DNA of 15,680 bases, taken from positions 1-15,680 of the forward strand of contig CAAEKP010000033.1 of the NCBI GenBank assembly GCA_900756555.1, in the 5' to 3' direction. A program made the position numbers and the translations under genes. Shown here in pieces: positions 6,907-13,155 of the stretch. How positions within the stretch are numbered: the stretch's first letter is position 1; each line of letters begins with the position of its first letter. This DNA is from Peptococcaceae bacterium (GTDB lineage Bacteria > Bacillota > Peptococcia > Peptococcales > Peptococcaceae). A model generated the notes under the pieces. It was not told where the DNA came from and did not search any database. It saw only the letters and a list, made by a program, of their open reading frames with translations.

Positions 6907-7740
6907 TTATAACACAGTACCGTCCAGCTTGCAGTTTATTGCAATACCAGCCGGGGTTACCAGAAAAGGATTGGCCGGTTTCACAGTATGAATGCCGGTC
7001 ACCTTTTCAAAAATGGTTTCTATGCCAGTTAAACAGCAGGTACCGCCACAAAGATATAAGGTATCCACGTCACCCGGTTTTACGTACCGTTTGACGATAG
7101 TCGCCATCTTCTCAATTACCGGTTTGACAATCGGGAAGATTTCTTTATGACGTTTGTAATCCTGCTTGATTTGTTCTGCTTCATCAAACGAGATTTTATA
7201 ATTTCCTGCAAGTACCAGAGAAAGATGGGTACCGCCGGTTGGTTCGTCCTCAATCTGGGTAACTTTCCCGTCTTTCAGAATCGCCAGCCCAGTTGTACCG
7301 CCCCCGATATCAACTACAACACCATCTTCAATCTGATAGATAGCATTGGCTGCAGATGGTTCATCCAGAATATTGGTTACTTCCAAACCCGCACCCTCCG
7401 CGATGTACTGATGTGTTTTTACGCTGTCGTCAGTGCCAGCCGGCATAGCAATGGCACAGTACTGTAATTCAGTACCCAACCGTTTCTCCAGCTTTTCCTT
7501 CAGTTCACGCACAATCTGCAATGCGCCGGTATAATCGACTACTACGCCGTCCTTCAGCACACTGGCAGCCTGCTTTTCGCAGGCAATGGGATTGTTTTCT
7601 TCATCCAGCACAACCAGAACGATGTAGGCAGTGCCCAAATCCAGCCCCACCTTCAGCTTGTCGCTGACAGGTTTAAAGGTTTTGGTTTCGGATTCTTCCA
7701 CCCGTTCCATATAGGCATTTACCCGCTGTAAATCCATCAT
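6907..7740 (-). CDS. eutJ: EutJ-family chaperone-like actin-fold protein
   Basis: A 277-residue member of the EutJ family, an ASKHA-fold ATPase related to DnaK and pilus/cell-shape proteins; its exact task in microcompartments is not established, with chaperoning or reactivation proposed. Visible motifs are the first phosphate loop VGLDLGT (31-37), the DEPSAAN connector (126-132), the second phosphate loop VVDIGGGTTG (142-151) and the C-terminal adenosine motif LYLCGGTCCLTG. The N-terminal 28 residues form a charged extension. The first of two adjacent ATG codons is preferred because AAGGAG lies nine bases upstream. It is 25 bases after pduL and 28 bases before the unassigned BMC gene. Confidence 0.93.
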   Translation of the reverse strand: MMDLQRVNAYMERVEESETKTFKPVSDKLKVGLDLGTAYIVLVVLDEENNPIACEKQAASVLKDGVVVDYTGALQIVRELKEKLEKRLGTELQYCAIAMPAGTDDSVKTHQYIAEGAGLEVTNILDEPSAANAIYQIEDGVVVDIGGGTTGLAILKDGKVTQIEDEPTGGTHLSLVLAGNYKISFDEAEQIKQDYKRHKEIFPIVKPVIEKMATIVKRYVKPGDVDTLYLCGGTCCLTGIETIFEKVTGIHTVKPANPFLVTPAGIAINCKLDGTVL

Positions 7741-7765
7741 CTCTGAAAACTCCTTCTCATAGAAG

Positions 7766-8389
7766 CTATTTAATAATTCTGCCTAAGGTCAGTTTTCCTA
7801 ATTCGGTTGCGTTACCTTCGTCAGTGTCGATGTGCATACGGCAATTATATTTGTCGCTTACACGCACAATAACATCGTTGAATGTAACTGGACGTTCCCC
7901 GCCAACTGCCACAGCAACGTGCTGGTTGTCGGTCAGACCCATTCTGCGTGCATCCGCATTGGTCATATGGATGTGGCAGTGAGCCACAATAACGCCTTCT
8001 GGAATTTCAATACTGCCTTTCGGCCCTTCCAATGTGATAGCGCCGGAGCCTGCTACATCGCCGGATTCCCGCAACGGAGCTTTTACCCCTAACCCTCTGG
8101 CATCACTCTTGGATAATTCAACCTGAGTCGCTTTACGCACTGGACCCAGTACAGAAACGTTTTCTTTTCTGCCTTTTGGACCTACCAGGGTAACACGCTG
8201 TTCGGACAGGAACTGGCCAGGCTGGGACAGTTCACGTTTTGGTGTCAGAGTTGCCCCTGCGCCAAACAGTTTTTCCAGATCGCCCTGGCTTAAATGTACG
8301 TGGCGTGCAGACACTTCAATCTGCACATATTCCTTGGAAATAGTATCCACAACAGCATTGACTACCTGATCAATCATACTTTCGCTCAT
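7766..8389 (-). CDS. pduL: PduL phosphate acyltransferase
   Basis: A 207-residue BMC phosphotransacylase that converts acyl-CoA and phosphate to acyl-phosphate and CoA, regenerating CoA for the aldehyde dehydrogenase inside the shell. It shows the two zinc-site motifs of the family, RHVHLS (H30, H32) and AHCHIHMT (H137, H139, H141), plus MHIDTDEGN (185-193). Total length is normal. Residues 1-20 (MSESMIDQVVNAVVDTISKE) form an amphipathic helix of the encapsulation-peptide type. The start ATG overlaps the stop codon of the EutT-like gene (ATGA), so the two are probably translationally coupled. Confidence 0.96.
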   Translation of the reverse strand: MSESMIDQVVNAVVDTISKEYVQIEVSARHVHLSQGDLEKLFGAGATLTPKRELSQPGQFLSEQRVTLVGPKGRKENVSVLGPVRKATQVELSKSDARGLGVKAPLRESGDVAGSGAITLEGPKGSIEIPEGVIVAHCHIHMTNADARRMGLTDNQHVAVAVGGERPVTFNDVIVRVSDKYNCRMHIDTDEGNATELGKLTLGRIIK

Positions 8390-9180
8390 TTATATTCACC
8401 TGCCAAATGCATAAACATCATTACCCGGAACGCGCTGGACAAGTCGTTCAGTGTTTCCAGAATATCGTTTCTGGTATATCGGTTTCCTTCACGGAAAGCT
8501 TCCACCGCTGCCACTTCTGCTTCACGCATCTGTGTATACAACTGATTCAGCCGCGCATATTCCAAACCTCTGGTGTATTCAGGAATACCAGCCTGTTCAA
8601 TGTTAAAGTACTGCATGGGGTTTTTGGCTCTGTCCCGCAGTGCAAACGCATTGTGCCCAAACAAAGTAAGCGATTCCAGTGGTTCATTCAGAATAAGCTT
8701 CCGCAAAATATTCCGTATTACAATCAAAATTTCATTCAAATCATCAATCAGCTTCTGGCTTCCATTCTGTTCCGCAATCATCGCCTGATTTAAAATAATC
8801 TGCGATTGCAGACTTTCCAGTTTTCCCCGGAATAAAATCTGCGGATGATCTTTTGGCACCAGCACATTATCATGCAGGATGGTCATGTGAACTGGTTTTT
8901 CAAAATAACAGGCGCCTGTGGCAAAATCCACATATTTAGCGCAGTCTGCCTTTGGCTGAGGTTCTGCAGAAGGCATAGGGGGTACCTCAGCTGCAACGAT
9001 GACGGATTCCGGCTCTGTTTCCTGGCCGGGTTTTGGTCCGTTTATAATTTTAATCTGGCGTCCCATCAGATATTCACGAGCTGCGGGAGACAAAATGTAC
9101 TCAGGCTCAACATAATAAGCCTCAGGATGCTCACTGCGTGGCACTTCTGCTCTCACCTTTGCTTCCGTAATTACCTTCAA
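8386..9180 (-). CDS. eutT: EutT-like corrinoid adenosyltransferase
   Basis: A 264-residue EutT-family protein. EutT makes adenosylcobalamin from ATP and corrinoid for ethanolamine ammonia-lyase. Visible features are the N-terminal module ILSPAAREYLMGRQIKII (29-46), then EKPVHMTILHDNVLVPKDHP (94-113) and FRGKLESLQSQI (117-128), and the helical domain ending ARLNQLYTQMREAE (209-222) and RNDILETLNDLSSAF (237-251). The metal-binding CCxxC cluster described for Salmonella EutT is not intact: only C80 and C91 remain in that region. I place the start at the TTG at 9180, with GAGGGG eight bases upstream; a GTG three codons upstream (9189) abuts the ribosome binding site and is less likely. No adenosylcobalamin-dependent enzyme is in the window, so its job here is uncertain. 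Confidence 0.88.
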   Translation of the reverse strand: MKVITEAKVRAEVPRSEHPEAYYVEPEYILSPAAREYLMGRQIKIINGPKPGQETEPESVIVAAEVPPMPSAEPQPKADCAKYVDFATGACYFEKPVHMTILHDNVLVPKDHPQILFRGKLESLQSQIILNQAMIAEQNGSQKLIDDLNEILIVIRNILRKLILNEPLESLTLFGHNAFALRDRAKNPMQYFNIEQAGIPEYTRGLEYARLNQLYTQMREAEVAAVEAFREGNRYTRNDILETLNDLSSAFRVMMFMHLAGEYK

Positions 9181-9221
9181 ACGCTCCACCCCCTCATTGG
9201 GTCAGAAAATTAACTGCAAAT

Positions 9222-9503
9222 TTATTTTAATTTAGGCAGAATGGATTCTACTTCTTCATGTGGTCTTGGGATTACATGAACAGCCAGCAGACCACCGATA
9301 CGTTCAGCAGCAGCTGCACCGGCATCTACAGATGCTTTTACAGCGCCTACATCGCCACGTACCATTACACAGATTAAGCCGCCGCCTACCTGCACTTTAC
9401 CAATCAGGGTAACGTTTGCAGCTTTTACCATAGCATCTGCAGCTTCAATAGAAGGTACCAGACCTTTTGTTTCAACCATGCCTAATGCTTGCATTGTAGC
9501 CAT
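9222..9503 (-). CDS. BMC-H hexameric shell protein, copy 3
   Basis: A 93-residue PduA/PduJ/EutM-type hexameric shell protein forming the facets of the compartment. It has a single BMC domain with the typical MQALGMVETKG start, KVGGGLICVMVRGDVGAV around the pore and HVIPRPHEEVE near the end. The protein is identical in every residue to the product of the gene 77 bases upstream (9581-9862). The two coding sequences differ at only nine third-position sites. The ribosome binding site AAGGAG lies upstream of the ATG. The pore loop carries Gly-Gly-Gly, so the pore should be small and uncharged apart from backbone atoms. Confidence 0.97.
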   Translation of the reverse strand: MATMQALGMVETKGLVPSIEAADAMVKAANVTLIGKVQVGGGLICVMVRGDVGAVKASVDAGAAAAERIGGLLAVHVIPRPHEEVESILPKLK

Positions 9504-9534
9504 CTATATATACACTCCTTCAAACTTTTGGTAA

Positions 9535-9558
9535 TTTGGGCAGAGTGTCCTGCCCAAA
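9535..9558 (-). other. Intercistronic hairpin between the identical BMC-H genes
   Basis: A perfect 9-bp inverted repeat (TTTGGGCAG / CTGCCCAAA) with a six-base loop lies in the 77-base gap between the two identical shell genes. No U-run follows it in the direction of transcription, so it is not a canonical terminator. It may be a processing or stabilising element, or a partial attenuator. No equivalent is present in the gap before the other copy. Confidence 0.7.
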
Positions 9559-9580
9559 CTCCAGATTGATTCATTCAGAC

Positions 9581-9862
9581 TTATTTTAATTTAGGCAGAA
9601 TGGATTCTACTTCTTCATGTGGTCTTGGGATTACATGAACAGCCAGCAGACCGCCAATCCGTTCAGCAGCTGCTGCACCAGCATCTACGGATGCTTTTAC
9701 AGCGCCTACATCGCCACGTACCATTACGCAGATTAAGCCGCCGCCTACCTGTACTTTACCAATCAGGGTAACATTTGCAGCTTTTACCATAGCATCTGCA
9801 GCTTCAATAGAAGGTACCAGACCTTTTGTTTCAACCATGCCTAATGCTTGCATTGTAGCCAT
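9581..9862 (-). CDS. BMC-H hexameric shell protein, copy 2
   Basis: A 93-residue facet shell protein of the PduA/PduJ/EutM type, identical in amino-acid sequence to the downstream copy at 9222-9503. Single BMC domain, pore loop VGGGL. The ribosome binding site AAGGAG precedes the ATG. It follows the more diverged paralogue (9906-10187) after 43 bases. Two intact copies may serve to raise the amount of this main facet protein. Confidence 0.97.
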   Translation of the reverse strand: MATMQALGMVETKGLVPSIEAADAMVKAANVTLIGKVQVGGGLICVMVRGDVGAVKASVDAGAAAAERIGGLLAVHVIPRPHEEVESILPKLK

Positions 9863-9905
9863 CTATATACACTCCTTTTAATTATCAGTGATTTTTTAGG
9901 GGTAA

Positions 9906-10187
9906 TTAGCCCAGAGTTGGCAGAATTTCTTCTACTTCGTCATGTGGTCTTGGGATTACATGAACGAAAATCAGTTCACCAACACGTTCAGCAGCAGCAG
10001 CACCAGCATCTACAGCAGCTTTTACAGCGCCTACATCACCGCGTACCATAACATCTACCAGACCTGCACCAATGTGTTCTTTCCCAATCAGAGTAACATT
10101 TGCAGCTTTTACCATTGCGTCAGCAGCTTCGATAGCAGCTACTACACCTTTTGTTTCGATCATACCTAAAGCCTGCATTGTAGCCAT
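9906..10187 (-). CDS. BMC-H hexameric shell protein, paralogue 1
   Basis: A 93-residue PduA/PduJ-like facet protein, about 80 percent identical to the two downstream copies. It differs chiefly in the pore region, reading EHIGAGLVDVMVRGD instead of QVGGGLICVMVRGD, so it probably forms a hexamer with a different pore surface. The ribosome binding site GAGGAGG is strong. The gene follows the aldehyde dehydrogenase by an 81-base AT-rich gap. Confidence 0.97.
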   Translation of the reverse strand: MATMQALGMIETKGVVAAIEAADAMVKAANVTLIGKEHIGAGLVDVMVRGDVGAVKAAVDAGAAAAERVGELIFVHVIPRPHDEVEEILPTLG

Positions 10188-10268
10188 AATTTTATTTCCT
10201 CCTCAAATATTTCACAATATTTTGATTATTACTTTTCTATTTGTTTTAAATAAAACTCAAAACCTCAA

Positions 10269-11807
10269 TTAAGCGTTCTGTAAACGTTCAATAATTTTAC
10301 GTACCAGTGCATCCATATCGCTGTCGTTCAGAGAAGCGTTTGCAGCTGGCGCAGCAGGAGCGGCAACAGGAGCCGCAGCTGGAGCATCTGCATTGTTTTT
10401 CATTACGCAGATACCGCTGGAGCAGTCTGGCAGAGAAGCACGGATGTCTTCCATTTCCAGCATACCCATTGCAACATAGCGCAGGTTCAGTAACTGCATT
10501 GGACCAACGTTTTCAGATGTAGCAGAACCACCGATTGCACCGCAGCCCAGTGTCAGGGATGGCAGCAGAGCAGTGCTTGCGCCGATACCGCCCATTGTGC
10601 TTGGGGTGTTTACGCAGATACGGGATACTGGTACACGTTTTGCAAAGTATTCAACCATATCGGAATCGTTGGTGTGCATGGAGAAGGTGTGACCTTTCCC
10701 TTCATAGCTCAGAATCATGCAGGCTTTGTCACAGATATCTTTGTAGTCGGTACCTGTATAGAAGCCCAGGATTGGAGCCAGTTTTTCGTTGGAGTATGGA
10801 TGACCGCGACCAACACCATCTTCTTTACATACCAGTACGCGAGCGCCAGCTGGAACTTCCAGACCAGCCAGATTAGCGATGGTCTGTACGCTTTTACCAA
10901 CGATAGCTGGGTTCATGGTGCCGTTTGCACGCAGAATGAATTTGCCCAGTTTTGCACTTTCTTCGTCGCTTAAGAAATAAGCGCCCTGTTTTTCCATTTC
11001 AGCCTGTACAGCTGGTTTGTAGGATTCTTCGCAGATGATGGACTGTTCAGATGCACAGATTGTACCATTATCAAATGTTTTGGAATCCATGATACGTTTT
11101 ACAGCCAGAGGCAGATCAGCGCTTCTGTCAATGAATGCAGGGCCATTACCAGGGCCTACACCGATAGCTGGGTTACCAGAGGAGTAAGCAGCGTGAACCA
11201 TTGCGGAACCACCAGTTGCTAAAATCATAGCAGTGTCTGGATGTGTCATCAATGTTTCAGTAGCCTGTCTGGTTGGGATGCTGATAACAGAAACCAGATT
11301 TTCATTGCCACCAACTTCAGCGATTGCCTGACGGATAACCTTTACAGCTTCCTGGATGCAGCGCAGAGCGGATGGATGTGGAGAGAATACGATAGCGTTA
11401 CCAGATTTGATAGCGATTTCGGATTTAAAGAATACAGTAGATGTTGGGTTGGTGGATGGAACAATACCAGCAACAACACCCAGAGGTACTGCGATTGTAA
11501 CCAGACCTTTTTCATCATTTCTGTCGATTACACCGATAGTTTTCATATCTTTGATAGCCTGATAAACATTATAGCTACCAAATACGTTTTTCACTACTTT
11601 GTCAGCTACGATACCAAAACCAGTATCTTCATTAGCCATTACAGCCAGTCTGGCAGCATTGCGCACACCAGCGTCAGCGATGGATTTTACAATGCGGTCT
11701 ACTTCTTCCTGAGTTTTACCTGCCAGTTCTGCCTGTGCTTCTTTTGCTGCACTTACTAAACCACGTACTTCCTGTACAGACAAAAGGTCTTTGTCAAAAA
11801 GTTGCAT
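10269..11807 (-). CDS. eutE: CoA-acylating aldehyde dehydrogenase with C-terminal encapsulation peptide
   Basis: A 512-residue EutE/PduP/AdhE-N-type enzyme that oxidises an aldehyde to acyl-CoA with NAD. The catalytic cysteine is C251 in FDNGTICASEQ. NAD-binding and fold motifs VPSTNPTSTV (116-125), ATGGSAMVHAAYSSGNPAIGVGPGN (197-221, cut here at key parts) and EDGVGRGHPYS (329-339) are present. The N-terminus starts directly with the catalytic fold, without the leader peptide seen in Salmonella PduP. Instead an Ala/Pro linker (about 472-491) leads to a 20-residue amphipathic helix (SDMDALVRKIIERLQ), a C-terminal encapsulation peptide as known for several metabolosome dehydrogenases. It starts 3 bases after the upstream stop codon, with GGAG inside the end of that gene. 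The aldehyde cannot be read from sequence; chain-length specificity is open. Confidence 0.95.
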   Translation of the reverse strand: MQLFDKDLLSVQEVRGLVSAAKEAQAELAGKTQEEVDRIVKSIADAGVRNAARLAVMANEDTGFGIVADKVVKNVFGSYNVYQAIKDMKTIGVIDRNDEKGLVTIAVPLGVVAGIVPSTNPTSTVFFKSEIAIKSGNAIVFSPHPSALRCIQEAVKVIRQAIAEVGGNENLVSVISIPTRQATETLMTHPDTAMILATGGSAMVHAAYSSGNPAIGVGPGNGPAFIDRSADLPLAVKRIMDSKTFDNGTICASEQSIICEESYKPAVQAEMEKQGAYFLSDEESAKLGKFILRANGTMNPAIVGKSVQTIANLAGLEVPAGARVLVCKEDGVGRGHPYSNEKLAPILGFYTGTDYKDICDKACMILSYEGKGHTFSMHTNDSDMVEYFAKRVPVSRICVNTPSTMGGIGASTALLPSLTLGCGAIGGSATSENVGPMQLLNLRYVAMGMLEMEDIRASLPDCSSGICVMKNNADAPAAAPVAAPAAPAANASLNDSDMDALVRKIIERLQNA

Positions 11808-11810
11808 AAA

Positions 11811-12425
11811 TCAACACTCCTGTTCCAAATATTTACAAATAGAAGCTATCAAGTCTTCTTTTTTGCCAAATCTGATTTCTTTCCGGGTCATATTGGTGAT
11901 GTTCAAATCACGGGCGATAGTACGCAATTCTTTTACTGTCATCCCTTCCAACACTTCCACGGTCAGAGTTTCCATCTGAGCTTTCAGCGCCTCGGAAGGC
12001 TCTGCCGATTCTTCAGCAGATGGCCTCTGCTCATCCCCCTGTGGCTGTTCTGTCACAGATGCTTCCGGTTCTGCTGGTTCTTCCGTTTTTTCTTCCGAAT
12101 CATCAGAATCGTCAGGAGCAGAAGGTGGCTGATGGGTCGGTGCCTGTGGAGCAGCTGGCGGAGGGGTCAGCATTTCATCCACTTCGTCATGAGGACGAGC
12201 GATAACATGCACATACAGAACCTGTCCCACCTGCTCAGCCGCCGCAGCAGCAGCGTCCATAGCGGCCTGTACCGCTGAAACATCACCAGTTACCGACAAA
12301 GAAACTATTCCTTTGTCGATTTTACTGATTTGCTGAAACGATACCTCTGCCGTTTTCAAAGCAGTGTCCAGTGCCACAACCGCTGGAACATAGCCTAAGA
12401 GCTCAATTAAACCTAATGCTTTCAT
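11811..12425 (-). CDS. BMC-H shell protein fused to acidic linker and Rho_N/SAP-like domain
   Basis: A 204-residue chimera. Residues 1-86 are a BMC-H domain (MKALGLIELLGYVPAVVALD, TGDVSAVQAAMDAAAAAAEQ, HVIARPHDEVDEM). Residues 87-148 are a Pro-rich then strongly acidic, low-complexity linker. Residues 160-200 (MTVKELRTIARDLNITNMT, then RKEIRFGKKEDLIASI) match the helix-extension-helix pattern of Rho termination factor N-terminal/SAP-type nucleic-acid-binding domains. The pore loop reads SKIDKGIV rather than KxGxGL, so it carries charged Asp and Lys. EutK of Salmonella is an analogous BMC plus helix-turn-helix fusion, but its appended domain is different. The ribosome binding site GGAGGTG precedes the ATG. 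A 9-bp inverted repeat sits just upstream of it. Confidence 0.92.
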   Translation of the reverse strand: MKALGLIELLGYVPAVVALDTALKTAEVSFQQISKIDKGIVSLSVTGDVSAVQAAMDAAAAAAEQVGQVLYVHVIARPHDEVDEMLTPPPAAPQAPTHQPPSAPDDSDDSEEKTEEPAEPEASVTEQPQGDEQRPSAEESAEPSEALKAQMETLTVEVLEGMTVKELRTIARDLNITNMTRKEIRFGKKEDLIASICKYLEQEC

Positions 12426-12436
12426 AAGTCACCTCC

Positions 12437-12479
12437 ATTGGACATTCAGAATTATCGTAAGATGTATATCATGTCCAAT
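12437..12479 (-). other. Inverted repeat upstream of the BMC-Rho_N gene
   Basis: ATTGGACAT (12437-12445) and ATGTCCAAT (12471-12479) are a perfect 9-bp inverted repeat separated by 25 bases, ending immediately next to the Shine-Dalgarno sequence of the BMC fusion gene. It could form an mRNA hairpin that modulates translation, or be an operator. No U-tract follows. Confidence 0.55.
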
Positions 12480-12589
12480 TCCACCATGTAGTCCAGTTTT
12501 TTAATCTGGCTACCACCTCCTGCGTGTCCATATTCTGTTATGCAAATAATGCTACACCACAAGGCGGGCTGAGCACAGCCCGCTGCCAT
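12452..12589 (-). CDS. Possible 45-residue small ORF
   Basis: An open frame from an ATG at 12589 to a TAA at 12452 would encode 45 residues ending DYMVELDMIYILR. Only the last third looks protein-like. The ATG has a poorly spaced ribosome binding site (GAGG touching the start), while a good AGGAGG at about 12514-12519 precedes no standard start codon in this frame. I recognise no family. It overlaps two hairpins and may simply be untranslated spacer. Confidence 0.15.
   Translation of the reverse strand: MAAGCAQPALWCSIICITEYGHAGGGSQIKKLDYMVELDMIYILR
12564..12583 (-). other. GC-rich intercistronic hairpin
   Basis: A perfect 8-bp stem (GCGGGCTG / CAGCCCGC) with a four-base loop in the 216-base gap between the EutP-like GTPase and the BMC fusion gene. 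A second perfect inverted repeat, GGGTT/AACCC with a six-base loop, lies at 12611-12626. Neither is followed by a U-run, so these are more likely processing, stabilising or attenuating structures than full terminators. Confidence 0.6.
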
Positions 12590-12641
12590 CCTCACTGCAA
12601 ATTCTGCGGCGGGTTATGGTCAACCCACCTCATGGTGCAAA

Positions 12642-13145
12642 CTATAACATACTGTTTTCTTTCTTGGCTGCTGTTTCCTCACACGGATAGCCAATATATT
12701 GCAGGAACTCCGCAAAACCTTCGCCAGTTACACTGCTGGTCACAAACAGCTTGCGGGCGCCGGCCATAATCAAATATTTTTTTGCTGTTTCAATCTGCTT
12801 TTCCGTTGCCAGATCACTTTTGGTCACCACGCCGATTGCCGGTTTAGGAAACATGGTAGAATACGCAGGCCAGAACATAGTGCCGCACTCCGTGGCATCC
12901 TGCACCAGCACAATAACATCCGCATCCGCTGCTGAAACGGTCAGAGCACCGCGAAACCATTCGCTCTCCAGATATTCCCCCGGTGTATCAATGATTGTAT
13001 TGTTGATGATCTGCACCGTCTGTGTTTTGTGATAATGTAAATCTTCCTTAGAAATATACTGACACAGCGTAGTCTTTCCGGCAGAAGAACCACCAATGAG
13101 AATCACCCGTTTAGAACCATCTTTCAGCTTTAACTCTTTTGCCAT
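12642..13145 (-). CDS. eutP: EutP/PduV-family small GTPase
   Basis: A 167-residue Ras-like P-loop GTPase associated with microcompartments. G1 is GGSSAGKT (18-25), G3 is DTPGEY (53-58) and G4 is TKSD (108-111, standing for NKxD). PduV has been linked to positioning or movement of compartments; EutP has also been reported to have acetate kinase activity in one organism, so either role is open. Start at 13145 has GAGG eight to nine bases upstream; the in-frame codon at 13202 lies inside the upstream shell gene. The gene begins 10 bases after the PduU/EutS stop codon. The C-terminus ends in a short Lys/Glu-rich tail. Confidence 0.94.
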   Translation of the reverse strand: MAKELKLKDGSKRVILIGGSSAGKTTLCQYISKEDLHYHKTQTVQIINNTIIDTPGEYLESEWFRGALTVSAADADVIVLVQDATECGTMFWPAYSTMFPKPAIGVVTKSDLATEKQIETAKKYLIMAGARKLFVTSSVTGEGFAEFLQYIGYPCEETAAKKENSML

Positions 13146-13155
13146 AGCAGCGTCC

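Larger units (their letters stand above)
9222..9877 (-). repeat. Tandem gene duplication (direct repeat) of a BMC-H gene
   Basis: Two copies of about 300 bases, 9222-9518 and 9581-9877, cover the whole shell gene and its ribosome binding site (tATATACACTCCTT on the plus strand in both). Within the 282 coding bases I count nine differences, all silent. The flanking gap with the hairpin is not repeated. Confidence 0.9.

Noticed and set aside
9544..9549. Hexaloop AGTGTC with A at 1 and G at 4, as in ANTAR-target hairpins
   Set aside because: That loop is on the plus strand. The transcript is from the minus strand, where the loop reads GACACT, and no paired second hairpin or terminator is present.
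9222..10187. CRISPR or other short repeat array in the repetitive shell-gene region
   Set aside because: The repeats are three intact paralogous genes, not short spaced repeats.
11241..11759. Long plus-strand open frame opposite the aldehyde dehydrogenase
   Set aside because: Antisense shadow of a conserved gene; composition is not protein-like.
12451..12478. Promoter directly before the BMC fusion gene (TTGGAC-16-GATAAT)
   Set aside because: Poor -35 match and short spacer; the sequence is better explained by the inverted repeat.
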